Assembly: GCA_043228905.1 (NCBI GenBank)
Contig: JBHGNT010000008.1
Location: 10,292,001 to 10,356,000, forward strand
Direction: 5' to 3'
Source: Azolla caroliniana
Lineage: Eukaryota; Polypodiophyta
Length of the DNA stretch: 64,000 nucleotides
The notes below the pieces were generated by a model. That model saw nothing but the letters and a program-made list of their open reading frames with translations. It was not told the origin of the DNA and searched no databases. A program made the translations under genes and the position numbers. Positions within the stretch are counted from its first letter, which is position 1. Every line of letters begins with the position of its first letter. Positions 9,767 to 21,227 of this stretch are shown piece by piece.

Positions 9767-10719
9767 ATGGATAGAGGCATGGCGAACTCGCTTCCAACAG
9801 AGAAGCTCGACAGAACCAACTACGCGTCTTGGTCCTACAAGATGCACCAGTACCTGCTCGGGCACGGCTACTAGAGTTATGTCGAAGGAGCTAATGACGC
9901 GACACCCGAATCGACACACAGAGACTTCCCGTCGTGGGAGCAATCGACGAGCAGGGTATTATACTGCTTCGCGTCGTGTGTGGGCGAACAACTATTGAGC
10001 TATGTTCGGGATGCAAAGACGCCGAAGGGTGCGTGGGAAAATCTGAAGAAGATTTTCGCCGCGAGCACCATAGCCAGGAAGCTTCAGCTCCGACAGGAGT
10101 TGAGCAACCTACGACAACGCGACTTGTCGGTGGTGGACTATACCTCAAAGATCAAGGATATCTGCGACTCCCTCGCCTCCATAGAGGTGAACATCGAGGA
10201 GAGCGAGATGATCCAGATCTGTCTCGGAGGTTTGGTGTCGAAGTTCGGAGCATTCCGAACGGCTGTGTGTACTCGGGAGAATATGCCGTCCTTTTTCGAC
10301 TTACAGTCAATGCTCCTGGTAGAGGAGAACCACGCGGGTGCGTCTACAAGCACGCACACCGACAATAGAATGCTGTACACGGAGGGATAATGTTGTACAC
10401 GGAGGACGAGGCGAGTCGGTGCGCAATGGAGGCGGCCGATGAGATCAAGAAAGAAGGCACCGAAGTGATGCTGACAGCAACTCCGGACCCTCCAAAAACA
10501 GGGGGAGTCGAAGCGATGAGAACCAGCAAGGGAAGGCCATCGCGGAGTGCTGGTACTGTGGCAAGAAAGGCCATAGGGAAAGTGAGTGCTGGAAGAAGCG
10601 CGCCGATTCGGAGAGAACCGGTTCCGGAAACGGCTCCGGACATACCGACAAGGGAAATCGGAAGCGATCGCACTACGCCGAAGACTCCGGGAGAGCCGGA
10701 GAAGGGTCTGCCTTCGTGA
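9767..10719 (+). pseudogene. gag of element E
   Basis: This is a copia-type capsid/nucleocapsid gene. The ATG at 9767 begins MDRGMANSLPTEKL and matches the gag starts of M and K. A TAG at 9872-9874 interrupts it at codon 36. The rest of the capsid is readable (EQLLSYVRDAKTPKGAWENL, KLQLRQELSNLR, FFDLQSMLLVEENH) until a stop at 10388. The zinc knuckle CWYCGKKGHRESEC (10548-10589) lies in another frame. The protein is therefore broken at least twice. Confidence 0.83.
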
Positions 10720-10931
10720 CGAGACACGAAGCAAACTCAATGAAACAGACCACCCCGAGATCGGACGAGGTGTGGTACGTAGAGTCCGGCGCGTCAAACC
10801 ACATGACGAGCCATAAGGAGTGGTTCTCGTACCTTGAAAAACCAATACAACCTGGAGTAGTCGCAACTGGAGACGACACTCCGCATCCGATTGCGAATGT
10901 CGGAGAAGTTCCCCTTAGCCTTGTCGGGTAG
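10716..10931 (+). pseudogene. Protease of element E, with altered active site
   Basis: A copia protease fragment whose active-site motif reads VESGASNHMTSHKEW, while the sister copy M has VDSGASNHMTSHKEW. The catalytic Asp codon has become Glu (GAG). It ends at a stop after PLSLVG. With its catalytic Asp replaced it is not expected to cut the polyprotein. Confidence 0.75.
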
Positions 10932-10960
10932 AAAGGGTCGGACAGATCTTCGACCAAGGG

Positions 10961-11639
10961 ATGGAGGTTCGGTTTACACACCTCGAGTGCTTCATTGAGG
11001 AAGATGGCCGTGCGATTGCGCAAGGGCGCAGAGACGGGAGGATGTTCATCATCGACTCCACTGACGGCGGCATCGCAATGTTCGCGAAGGGACAAAAATC
11101 CGAATCAGACATCGACTTGTGGCACAAGCGGATAGGCCACGTCAACTACCAGCGGCTTCAAGATCTGCAATCGAAACAGGTAGTGTTCGGATTGCCCAAA
11201 TTTAGTGGCCGAAAGGCACAAATTTGTGAAGCCTGCCAGCTTGGGAAAGCAACACCGACTTCCTTTCCCAAACGAACGAAACCGGAGCCGGAACAAGCTC
11301 GACCTTATACACTCCGATGTATGGGGGCCGGCACAAAACATTAGTCTTGGCGGGAGCCGATATTTCGTCTCCTTCATCGACGACCACACGCGGCACACGT
11401 GGATCTACCTCATTGAGAGGAAGAGCAAAGTCTTCGACTGTTTCCGGGACCTCAAAGGGTTCGTGGAGAAAAGGAGGAAGCTGGACGCAAAGGCCGAGAA
11501 ATGCATATTGGTCGGTTACTCGGACGAGCAGAAGGGTTATAAGTGCTATAACCCTCGCACCAAACAAGCGCGTGTTAGACGAGTCTGCGTCCTGGTACCA
11601 ACCCCCGACTCCAAAACCCGACTCCAATCCGAGCTCTGA
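10961..11639 (+). pseudogene. Integrase of element E, with internal deletion
   Basis: The pre-integrase zinc region is present (LWHKRIGHVNYQRLQ…CEACQLGK), then a frameshift near 11245 leads to the core start (LDLIHSDVWGPA…FVSFIDDHTRHTWIYL). After DLKGFVEK the sequence jumps to RRKLDAKAEKCILVGYS, the C-terminal part. Comparison with M (60403-61216) shows that the intervening core, with the second Asp and the Glu, is missing. It cannot be a working integrase. Confidence 0.8.
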
Positions 11640-13617
11640 CGATGAGGTCAGCGACGCCGAGATGCCTCCGGCTGAGCCCAAAATCGAGACTCGCGAAGAG
11701 AGTCCGATTTCACTCCGTTTAAGTGGACCGATTGGACGACTAATTCGGTACGACCAGTCCAATGAAGAGCCGGCGAGTAGTGGAGACTCGACTGTGCATT
11801 CCCCGCGCAGGAAGCCGAGGAGACGGGTTATGCGCAAAGAGAAAGGGAATAAGAAGGTGTCGGATTTCGGCATGTATAAGAACGAGTCAGACCGACGCGA
11901 GTCCGACTCTGAGGGAACCGGTGACGGGTCTTTAAAGATGAAGACCGCGTCGACCGAGAAGGCCTCCACATCGGCTAATGTGAGATTACGCCGATCTACC
12001 CGCCAGAAGAATCCTGTTTTGCGGTTCGGATACAACGAGTACATGGCGCATCATTATGCGTACATGACTCGTGTAGCGGAAGTGCGTGAGCCGGAAAGCT
12101 ACGCAGAAGCGGCTAAAGACGCGAATTGGCATGCCGCGATGGAGGAAGAGATGCACGCATTGGCGGAGAACGAGACCTGGGACCTGGTTTCCGCACCAAT
12201 AGGGGTTAAACCGATCGGGTGTAGGTGGGTGTACAAGGTCAAGTACAACACCGATGGCTCGGTCAACCGGTACAAGGCTCAGCTAGTGGCAAAGGGCTAC
12301 GCGTAGAAACACGGCATTGACTACGATGAGATGTTTGCGCCGGTCGCGAAAATGACAACCATCCGTGTTTTACTCGCAGTAGCTACGGTGAAGGGGTGAC
12401 ACTTACATCAGATGGATGTAAAGAATGCGTTCCTGCAAGGTGACCTTGAGGAACAAGTGTACATGGTACAGCCCCCCGGTTTCCACTCCGGAATGAACTC
12501 CTCGGCAGTATGCCGACTGAAGAAGTCCCTTTACGGACTGAAGCAAGCCCCTCGTGCCTGGAACGCGAAGATCACGCAACAACTGCGTCGGATGGGCTTC
12601 ATCACGTCAAAATCAGACTCTTCCCTGTTCATCCGGAAAAGTCGACTCGGACCGGTTAGTATTTTACTATATGTTGATGACTTGGTCATCACCGGCGCCG
12701 ACCTAGGTGAAATTGACCGCGTGAAGCTCCAGCTTGCAGTATCGTTTGACATGAAGGATCTGGGGGACCTTCATTACTTCCTCGGGATCGAAGTGATCCG
12801 TACCCCCGAAGGCATATTGATCAGCCAACGTCATCACATGCTGAGTATGCTCTTCAAATTCGGGATGGCCAACTGTAAGTCCGTCTCGACTCCTCTGGAC
12901 AGAACCGTCAAGCTTCGTCCCGATACGGGAAAGGTATGCGACCCGACGAGGTTCCGACAAATTGTCGGAAGCCTCATATACTTGACCATCACCTGACCCG
13001 ACCTCAGTTATCCGGTCGGAGTGATCAGTCAGTTCATGGCGCGACCTACCGAGGAGCACCTTCAGTGTGCGCAACGCATACTTCGGTATGTCAACGGCAC
13101 TAAGGACCGGGGACTGCTATATCGGACTGGTGCAGCCTCACAGTTAGTCGGCTACACCGATGCTGATTTGGCTGGCAACGCCGCCGATTGTCGATCCACG
13201 TCCGGATACGCGTTCTCCCTCGGGAGTGCCGCGATCGCGTGGAGCAGTAAGAAGCAACCGACAGTTGCACTGTCGAGCACCGAAGCTGAGTACCGAGGAG
13301 CGGCTGTCGCGACATGCGAAGCCATATGGTTGAAGCGGCTACTTAAGGACCTGCAAGAGGAGGTGTCAGATTCGACGACGATCTACTACGACAACCTCAG
13401 CAGCATCCAGCTCGCGAAAAACCCCGTTTTCCACTCACGGACTAAGCACATTGAGGTGCACTACCATTTCGTCCGTGAGCGTGTCCTTTCCGATGAAGTC
13501 GAACTTCAGTACGTGCCGACGGATCGGCAGACTGCCGACATCTTCACTAAGCCTCTTGGTCTAGACAAGTTGCGGCAATTCTCAGGTGCGCTCAGATTGC
13601 TCCACCGCGACGTGCCA
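11640..13617 (+). pseudogene. Reverse transcriptase and RNase H of element E
   Basis: The linker and RT start (EAAKDANWHAAMEEEM, GCRWVYKVKYN) are open to a stop at 12304. The palm contains QMDVKNAFLQGDLEE, SLYGLKQAPRAW and the YVDD active site at 12670-12681. Further stops lie at about 12397 and 12994. RNase H follows with GYTDADLAG, ALSSTEAEYRGA, YYDNLSSIQLA and the closing DIFTKPLG. Four stops in otherwise clean sequence indicate moderate age. The RNase H frame runs past the usual end into a charged tail. Confidence 0.85.
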
Positions 13618-14155
13618 AACTTGAGGGGGAGAACAGTCCCGAATGACCAAGCAAGGCAGCAGGAAAGGAGCGGAGACCGCGACACCGAGACCGAGACGGT
13701 TGACTCGGTTGTCGAGTTCAACTTCGGATCGGCTGAAGAAGCCGAGGGCGGACCCGCGGAAAAGTCCGGAAGCGGACAAAAGGGGAGCAGCCGAAGGAGA
13801 GAGCTGAAGCCAACCACGCATGGGGAAGATGACGCCATCGAGGCCGAGAAGACCAAAGATAGCCAACTCGGACGAGAGCGAAAACCGATCGGAGGTAGCC
13901 GAGTCGGTTCGGATGTTTGATTCAGATACGCTGAATCAACCGAGGCCCAAGCAGAAGAAAAGGCAGCAGGAGAAGCGTCAACACCGCAATAGCAGAAGAG
14001 TTGATAAGGGCCACATGAGCAGACAAGCCGACCGGAAGTGTCGAAGCGCGTGGAGTCGAACAGGTCGAGGAGCGCGAGCGAGGCGTGAAGCCAGGAGGAA
14101 CCGGAGCTGTGAGCCCGAAGATCCCGAAGAGTCTCAAGTTGAGCTTGAGGGGGAG
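13618..14155 (+). other. Charged 3' extension between RNase H and the 3' LTR of E
   Basis: The RNase H frame stays open to 13920, encoding a Glu/Arg/Gly-rich tail (about 100 residues after the usual DKLRQF end). An overlapping frame, 13820-14161, encodes a very basic stretch rich in Arg, Lys and Gln. No domain is recognisable. It is unclear whether either is translated. The segment ends in the polypurine tract. Confidence 0.45.
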
Positions 14156-14523
14156 TGTTGAGAGACAAGCTCAACATCGGCCGGATCAGTTGGGACCGAT
14201 CGGTTAGGCCGAATGCGTAAACCGGTACGCAGACCGGTGCCTAAACCGGGAGGCCGTTAGGAAAGATATTCCGTGAGGAATATGTTTGGGAGTTAGTGTA
14301 GGAGCTCTCAATGAGCATTGAAGTACTGTCAGTCCTTCTTGGACTTGTATAAAAGTGTTCATTGAACACACATATGTATAGAGTCAAAAATAGAGTGTTG
14401 AATATAGTTTTTGTGTTCTCTCTCTCTCCTCAGTATACTGCGTAAGCTCAAGCTCTCCATTAAACCTGAGCGTTCTTCCTTGTGTTCGGTCTTCATACTT
14501 GCTTCCGCACGCTACTTTTCGCA
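14156..14523 (+). repeat. 3' LTR of element E
   Basis: 368 bp, TGTTGAGAGACAAGC…CTTTTCGCA, matching 9268-9694 apart from two deletions and scattered changes. GTCCC follows. Confidence 0.9.
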
Positions 14524-16961
14524 GTCCCACCATTGCGCAGAGCTTTCGTCAATCAAGCGTTTGGTCTTGTTCCTCCAAGATTGGACAATGAACTAGATCC
14601 ACTCCAATCCCATCTTCGATTTGTCCTCCGCGGCTTGTTGTTCGTCCTTCAACTGCTTGATGAGTGCCACCGTATCCACCTCTTGCTCCCAGTAATGGGA
14701 CAATTGGGTTTGATAGGTGTTCTGCAACCTTTGCAATACCATTGTCGCTCTTTCCTTCTCTTCATAATGTTGCTTATGGAGCTCCATCCGTTCTTGCGCG
14801 GCTTCCTCCAGTAGTGTGGTTCTTTCAGCCCGTTCCTTTACCAGCGCCATCTCAACTCGATGCACCTCCTATCGAAGCTCGGCCATCCTCTCCTGTTGTT
14901 TCTTATGCTCCGTATCTAGGTGCTTGTAGTTTCGGTGCAGGTGCTCAAAATCATCAGTCTTCTACTTCAGCTTTTGGTTGAGTTGCCGGCGAGCGCGGTC
15001 TTCCCGATCCTTCTGTTGACGGAGTTCCTCTTTCAGTCTTTCGATCTCTATTTCTGCCATCCGTCGCAGCTTCTCCTTTTCTTGCAACGCCTTCTCTTTC
15101 TCCTCCTTCAACCGGTCATAGGACTGATGTCCTTTCCGCAGATTCTCTTCTGCTCGGTGGAGGTTCTCAGCAATCTTTCGTTGCTCTTCTTCTACCACTT
15201 TTTCAAGTCCCGCTCTCGGGTGCGTAATGCTTCCTGTGCGGCTAGTTCATCTCTCAATTCAGCAAGCTCTTTTGCTTGTGCCGCCACTATCTCTAGGACT
15301 AGTTCCGTCTCCAGGGTCTTATTGCTATGTACAGGTGCCGGTGTTTCTTTATTCTGTACATCAACCGAAGTCACCGGTGCTTGGATCGGTGGTCCTGTTA
15401 AGGCCATTTTGGCCAATTTATCTGTGGCCAGGTCCAAGTCTTTTTCTAAGCTCCGGATCCTTGACTGGCCTGTCTCTGGTTCTCTGGTTGTGACGAGCAA
15501 TCGTTCCACCTATGCTTTCTCTTCCGCCTCTATGTAGTCTACCACTCCAGCAATCTGTTCTCCAATCCACCGGAGCCATTGGCTACCGGTGCCCTGTTGT
15601 TGCGTTTGCCTGGAGGGTTGGCTGTTGGTGTCGCTGGCCAGTGGTCGGTTTTGTCTGGTTGCGTCGAGCTGCAACTCTGGCTCTTGTTGGTGACCACTTT
15701 GTCGTTCCGGTTGCGGCTCCGTTGGCCGCTGCGCCTCTGAATGCTCTTGGCCTGCCGGTGGGGTAGGCAACTGTACTTCTGGCGCTTGCATTTCGGGTCT
15801 TGCCGTATCCTGACCCACCGGTAGAGGTTGTTGTGCAGGGAGCTCTGTGACCGGTTCTGTCCGAACCGGTTCCAGTTCCATCCTTGGTGCGGGCTGCTCA
15901 ATGCAGGGTACAGGCTTTCCATCCTTCTTTGGGTCCGAACGCTCCCCGGCTTGTTCGGAGGTGCTTGCCTTCTGGCGCTGTTAGAGGTGCTCTAACGGTT
16001 CTTCCTCTGCTTCCTCCTCCTGAGTCCCGATGTTGATTTTCGTTGCCAAGGGGTCCGACGCTTGTTGAACCGGTCGGTGAAGTCTGATCTTGATTGGCCG
16101 TGCCGGTGGCTCCCCCTGCGTTTCCGCCTACCGCTTCCTATTGGCGCGCTCCTTTGCCACCTGGTCTGTGTCGGCCGCCTTCCCTTTGGTTGCCTTAGAA
16201 GCCAACATCTCTTGCCATTCCGAGGCCGTTTTTGGGGTGCCTTCGGTTGTTCTTCCCCACTTTGTGGTCTTGATGGGCTCGATAGGTAGTGCCAATAGGG
16301 TGAGCCATTGCGCCACTGTCGTCCATATCTTCCGACCCTCTTTGCCTCTGACAAAGTCGATGGCCACATAGAGGCCATCAACAATCAGTACTGCCCAATC
16401 CACCTTCACACCTTCATATGTGGCTATGATTAAGCCAGCCCGGTTCTAAGGCATGCACGGGGGTCGAGGGTATACATGTCCAAATTCATGGAGCACACGG
16501 GCAATCTCTCGAAAGAGTGGATCTTCGCCGCCCTGTGTCCGGTAGGCCTTGTTGGCCAGAGAGTATTCCCCAAAATATTTTCAGAGCTGCTCTAGGGTAG
16601 GGTTGTCGATAGTGAAGATGCCCCCTTCCGGAAGGCCAATCAACGCATGGATGGCCTCCTAAGTGATAAGCTCCATGTCGATTTCCTTGACTATCTTCTC
16701 CGCCTCCCGGTACGGTGGTGCCTCCATGATTGTGAGGAAAGCTTCTAACCCGTGTTGCCTTAGCCACTTCTTGGCTGCTTCAGAGAGTGCTTGGCAGTCC
16801 ATGGCTTCGTCAAGGTCGGTGAGCACTGGTGAGGGTTGTGTGTGAGGAGGCTCTGTGTGCGTGGGCTCACATATGCTGATCTTCAATCGCCTGTCTGCGT
16901 TTGTGCTCATCTGTTCGCGAAATGTGAAGGTTTCTATGTGGTGAGGGTTTTCTTGTTGCAT
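14524..16961 (-). pseudogene. Extra ORF of element F: unrecognised coiled-coil protein (N-terminal and central part)
   Basis: This ORF lies downstream of integrase. It starts at Met 16961 (MQQENPHHIETFTF). An N-terminal folded-looking region follows (AAKKWLRQHGLEAFL, AIHALIGLPEGG, GLYVAIDFVRGKEGRKIW). Next is a Pro/Gln-rich linker (about 15990-15550). Then comes a long Glu/Lys/Arg coiled coil (15500-14600: KIAENLHRAEENL, EKEKLRRMAEIEIERLKEE). About seven stops interrupt a frame that otherwise stays coherent across the E insertion into 8660-9267, giving roughly 950 codons originally. Some Tat and Athila relatives carry an additional ORF; I cannot match this one to a named domain. The first third weakly recalls ORFs accompanying gypsy-type elements. 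Confidence 0.6.
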
Positions 16962-17320
16962 GTTGGCGCCTGTTTTTTTTTTTTTCTTACCCGCGTGTGT
17001 GCACGTCGTGTACTAAAATAGAATGTCGTGCCATGTGGTGGCAGTTTAATAGCCTATTAATAGCCCACTACGTACCTTTTCAAAGTGCCTGTTCACTGCT
17101 TGTTCTTGCATGTGTCTGTTCACTCCTCGCCCTTGCATGATTTACTTTGATTTGATTTGATTTGATTGATTTGATTTATTTATTTATTTATTTTTGCTAA
17201 AAATGGTTTTGTTAATTCGCATCCGGTCCTACTGGACCCCTATTTGGATTGTGGAACTTGCCGGCAGCTAGACGTCTTGCCGTCACGTCTTTCTTGTCGT
17301 TTACTGACTCGTGCTCCCTT
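16962..17320 (-). other. Non-coding gap between integrase and the extra ORF of F
   Basis: No ORF seen. It holds a 13-base T run (16973-16985) and a TTTGATTTGATT-type simple repeat (17149-17190) ending in ATTT repeats. Confidence 0.5.
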
Positions 17321-18540
17321 TTACCGGCTTCGCGCTTGCGACTTACCGGTGTTCGGTTCTATGGCGGCCTTTACTTGTTCAAATGGGTTTCTTAGCATGG
17401 GTCCATTGTATGGTTTCAGTCGGAACCCATTGATCCATTTACCCAGAACCTCGCCGACGAGTGTCCCTAATTGATAGGAACCGTTGAACTCACGTGTAAT
17501 CCAGTATGGTCCGGTCCACTGAAACCGTAGCTTTCCCGGCATCTTACCCATCCGGCTCTGGAATACTAGTACCGGTTTGCCGATTCCAAACATCTTTTCA
17601 TTCCCTTTCCGGTGACGATCCACGAACGCCTTCCTTCGCCGCTGCTCTAGTTCAAGGTGCATGATGCTAGCTAGCTGGTGTTCTTCCAATTCGCACAACG
17701 TGGCTAACCGGATAGCTTCCGATTCCTTCTCATTTAGGCGTTCCCGAATTTGTATTCGTAAACTCGGTACCTGGACCTCTACTGGCATCATTGCTTCCAA
17801 TCCGAATGCTAGGCGAAACGGTGTTGTGTGGATACTTGTCTTATATGTCGTTTGGTAGGCCCAGAGTGCACTGTGAGCTTTGTATCCCAATCCGTCCGGT
17901 TCTCATTGACGATTTCTCACAGGATGTTCTGTAGTGTTTTATTTGTTGACTTCGCTAATACGTTGGCCTGCGGATAATAGGGAGTGCTCCGTTTGTGCAT
18001 TGTGCACCACCACATAGAATGTCGTCAAACTTTCCACTACTTGCCCTAAAAAGTGCCCACCTTGGTCACTTATTAGCTCTATCGGACATCCATACCGGCA
18101 CCAAATGCATTCATATAAAAAATTTGCCGTGGATGTCGTAGTGTTGTCGTGTAGTGCTTTGGCTCCCACCCATTTTGTGCAGTAATCTGTAGCGACAATC
18201 ACGTACCGGTTGCTGGTTGTCATTGCCGGTGATTTGAATGGACTGACAAAATCCAGCCCCCATTTCTGAAATGGTTCTAATGGTAGCATAGGCTGGTGAG
18301 GCATCCTCGCTTGTTCGGTTGGTTGGCCCATTCGCTGACATAGGTCGCATTCTTTAGCGTACCGAACTACATCCTTCAATATTGTCGGCCACCATAATCC
18401 ACTCTGCTATATTTTTCTTGCCGTAGCGTCTTCGACATAATGTCCTCCAGCCACGCCGCAGTGTGCTTCGCGCAATATTATTTCCTTTTCATCGCTGCGC
18501 ATTGCACGCCGCCATATGCCATCTGCGGCTTTCTGGTACA
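17321..18540 (-). pseudogene. Integrase of element F
   Basis: Minus-strand order is a damaged zinc-binding region (about 18530-18380), the core (18379-17939; WGLDFVSPF with the first Asp, ELISDQGGHFLG with the second), and the C-terminal domain (17890-17321; AYQTTYKTSIHTTPFRL, LRFQWTGPYWI). The sequence style is Tat-like. After the second Asp the frame shifts, and in the shifted frame the Glu position reads L-A-K-S-T-N-K, so the catalytic Glu appears to be Lys (about 17950). It is inactive. Confidence 0.82.
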
Positions 18541-18547
18541 ATGTGTC

Positions 18548-19995
18548 CTATAATAGACAGAAGTGCCGGCTTGGAACCGCTAAGCGTTTCCTTTCGTCTT
18601 TGTTCATCTCCTCCGGAGGTAAGCCGGTGCTCAGAAATTGGTGCATATTGGTGAGCCACTTGTCTTCCTCTGCGACCGTACTATCCATTGTCGTTTCTGT
18701 TGTGACTCTAAACAGCTCTGCATCCGGAAAGTCGTATGGGACTTCGTCACCGGTTTCCCCTGAATCCAACCGGCTTAAATAGTCTACTACCGCATGTTGT
18801 ATGTCGGGTCGGTGGAATATCTCGAACTCAAATTCTTGTAATAGTAACGTCCACCGGGCCAGCTTATCGGTGAATGATCTATGTGAAAGGAAAATTTCCT
18901 TCCCAGTAGATAGTGTCTAAACTTGGTGACACTGTAGATCATACCCAAGGCCTCTCTTTCCATTGTGGAATAATTACATTCCGCTTGGGACAGCTTCTGG
19001 CTGGCATAATACATTGGCCGGTACCATTTCGGTTCTGTAAGTTGCATCAGCGCGCTCCCGATTGTGATGTCGGACGCATCAACGAACACATGGAACTCTT
19101 TAGACCAATCCGGAGGTTGCACCACCGGTGCTTGGGACAACAATACTTTTAGTGCCCGGTAAGCCTGGTCTTCTGTGTCCGTCCATCGGAACGGTGTCCG
19201 ATGTACCGCGACATGCAATGGTGTAGCCAGGTCTGCCAGATACCGGAGCATTCGGCTATGCCACCGAATTTGTCCTAAGAACTGACTTTGTGCCTTTGTC
19301 GTGGCTAGTGCTGGTGCCTCCAGGATTGCTTTTACTTTGTCCGGATCCACTACGATACTGTCCGTGCTCACTATGTGGCCCAGTAACGCTCCGCTGGTTA
19401 CTCCGAACACGCATTTTGCCGGGTTCAGGCTTAGTCGGTAAACCCTACATTTCTCCAGACATAGTCGGAGGTGCTGAAGGTGATCCCCTTCCTGGCTATA
19501 AACAACAAAGTCGTCCAAGAACACCTGCATGAATGCCGGAATGAATTCTCTGAAAATCTCCATGATGATCCGCTGGAAGGTTGCCGACGCCGTTTTCAGT
19601 CTGAACATCATCACTACGGCAACAAAGACTCCCATTCGGTGACAAAAGCGGTTTTCTCCTGGTCGGCGGGGTGCATCCAGATCTGATTATAGTCGCTAAA
19701 ACCGTCTAGAAAACTGTACACCTTATGACCGGCGACCGCATCCAGGACTCCATCCGTGAATGGAAGTGGGAAGGCGTTCGTTACTGTAGCCGCATTCAAT
19801 TTCCGATAGTCGATGCAAACTCTTATCTTACCGTTCTTTTTGGGTACTACGACTATCGGGCTGAGCCATGTGGCTTTCTTTACCAATCGGATGAAGCCCA
19901 CTCTTAGCAACTTGTCGATTTCTTCTTTGACTTTTGCTGCGTAATTCGGGTTCATCCAGTAACGTCGTTGCTCTACTGGTTTTGTGTCTTTACTC
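18548..19995 (-). pseudogene. Reverse transcriptase and RNase H of element F
   Basis: The RT start block (19955-19614) has TWLSPIVVVPKKNGKIRVCIDYRKLN and FLDGFSDYNQIWMHP. A frame change near 19620-19640 leads to a long open block (19635-18787) with the active site VFLDDFVVYS (FLDDF codons 19507-19521), the thumb, and RNase H (VFVDASDITIGSAL, REALGMIYSVTKFRHYLLG). RNase H loses its frame after FHIDHS. The short open piece 18769-18548 is the RNase H-integrase linker. The style matches the Tat lineage. Confidence 0.85.
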
Positions 19996-20228
19996 AGATG
20001 TATCTAGTGTTGATACAACTAAGGATCGAGTTCCTGCATGTCCTCATAGGACCAGGCGAACACATCGCAAAATTATTTTAGGAGTGTGATCATTGCCGTT
20101 TTCTTCTCCGAGGTCATTTCCTTGGCGATGTGCACCGGTCTTGTGTCCTCTGTGGTACCTAGGTTTACCTCTTCTAGTTGGGATGCTTTCACGCGCTGCT
20201 ATACTGCCATTTCTTTTTCCAGTGCCTC
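19996..20228 (-). pseudogene. Protease-RT linker of element F
   Basis: A reading with three or more stops still shows FCDVFAWSYEDMQELDP, the conserved segment before RT in Tat-like elements. It joins the protease ORF to RT. Confidence 0.6.
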
Positions 20229-21227
20229 CTATGCTTGCCGTAATTCCCGGATTGCTTCTTTATCCGGTTCCTCGTCGGTCCCGTTCAGTTGCAGTATGTA
20301 CGTTGATATTGCTTCAGCTACATCAATTTCGAACAAAGGTACGATCTTCGGATTTTCCTGTAAGTATGGATCGACCTCTTCATCCACCAATTCTTCCAGC
20401 ATGTTGACACATTCCGCATATAGCGGCGTTGATTCCTTGCCAGTATCGAATCGTGGTTGAGTCGGTACTCGTACTTTCGCTTTTCCACGCCGGAACGTAA
20501 TTATATTCTTCCTCCAGTTTTGCTTGATATGTGTTGTTTTTAACCAAGGGCGTCCCAACAATAGTGGGTAAGCTCCTTGAGCCTGTAGTTGGAGAACTAC
20601 TGCGGAAATGCGAAATGTGTGACCCCTGATGGTCACTTCCAGATCATGTATTAATCCGGTTGGCCGTACTGAGCTTGTGTCCGCCATCCGAAGACAAAAT
20701 GAGCACGGTTCCCAGTCATGGATTCCTAGAGTGTTACATGTTCGGAGGCTGATTACATTCACACCGGATCCTTCATCGATAATCGTGCTTGGTAGCTCAT
20801 TTCCTTTCACGATGGCTGTGATTGTTGGACTGCTCATGTCCACAACTGCCGGTCCTTCCTCCGGATTCAAAAAGAATGCCAGAGCCGGTGGTGTGTCAGC
20901 TGCCGTCCTTCCTGTCTTCAGTCCTTTCGTCAAGCGTGGTACCATTTGCAATAGCCGGCTTAACGGCATCGTTATTTGGCATTCTTGTAACGCCTGCCAT
21001 GTTGGGTTTTCGGGCTGCCCCGGGTCGGTGAGCTCTTCGGCATTCTCCTTTTGTTGTTCGAGCTCTACCGCATTCCGCTCATTTGCCTTCTTCACCCATT
21101 CGGTTGCCTGCTTCTGGATGACTTCTTGAGTTTCCCACTCCGTGGCTTTGCCTTTTGATCTTGTAGTGCGACTTCCGCGTCTACCATGTTCACCGCTGGT
21201 CGCTTGTCGTAGCTCTTCGTCAGACAT
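20229..21227 (-). CDS. Aspartic protease region of element F (open 332-codon fragment)
   Basis: An open stretch encoding the gag-protease boundary and the protease. The active site is PSTIIDEGSGVNVISLRT (D-E-G-S-G; many Tat-like elements have D-G-G-S). The flap-side region and the second hallmark AYPLLLGRPWLKTTHIKQNW follow. An acidic tail (LEELVDEEVDPY) leads towards RT. The Met at 21227 is not necessarily a true start because gag lies in line upstream, interrupted by stops. This is the least damaged part of F's pol, but no complete polyprotein remains. Confidence 0.75.
   Translation of the reverse strand: MSDEELRQATSGEHGRRGSRTTRSKGKATEWETQEVIQKQATEWVKKANERNAVELEQQKENAEELTDPGQPENPTWQALQECQITMPLSRLLQMVPRLTKGLKTGRTAADTPPALAFFLNPEEGPAVVDMSSPTITAIVKGNELPSTIIDEGSGVNVISLRTCNTLGIHDWEPCSFCLRMADTSSVRPTGLIHDLEVTIRGHTFRISAVVLQLQAQGAYPLLLGRPWLKTTHIKQNWRKNIITFRRGKAKVRVPTQPRFDTGKESTPLYAECVNMLEELVDEEVDPYLQENPKIVPLFEIDVAEAISTYILQLNGTDEEPDKEAIRELRQA

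Larger units (their letters stand above)
9268..14523 (+). mobile_element. Element E: Ty1/copia retrotransposon nested in F
   Basis: It has LTRs 9268-9694 and 14156-14523, an initiator-Met PBS, and a copia gene order (gag, protease, integrase, RT, RNase H). The polypurine tract TTGAGGGGGAG lies at 14145-14155. The perfect duplication GTCCC flanks it (9263-9267, 14524-14528). It is related to elements K and M (similar gag, and RT to K). Stops, frameshifts and an integrase deletion make it defective. Confidence 0.92.

Noticed and set aside
9144-9797. A 217-codon minus-strand frame
   Set aside because: It runs antisense through the E LTR and leader; only its last few codons belong to F's extra ORF.
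14593-16961. Coiled-coil frames as a host structural protein gene
   Set aside because: They form one interrupted frame lying between F's integrase and its 3' LTR and continue exactly across the E insertion, so they belong to F.
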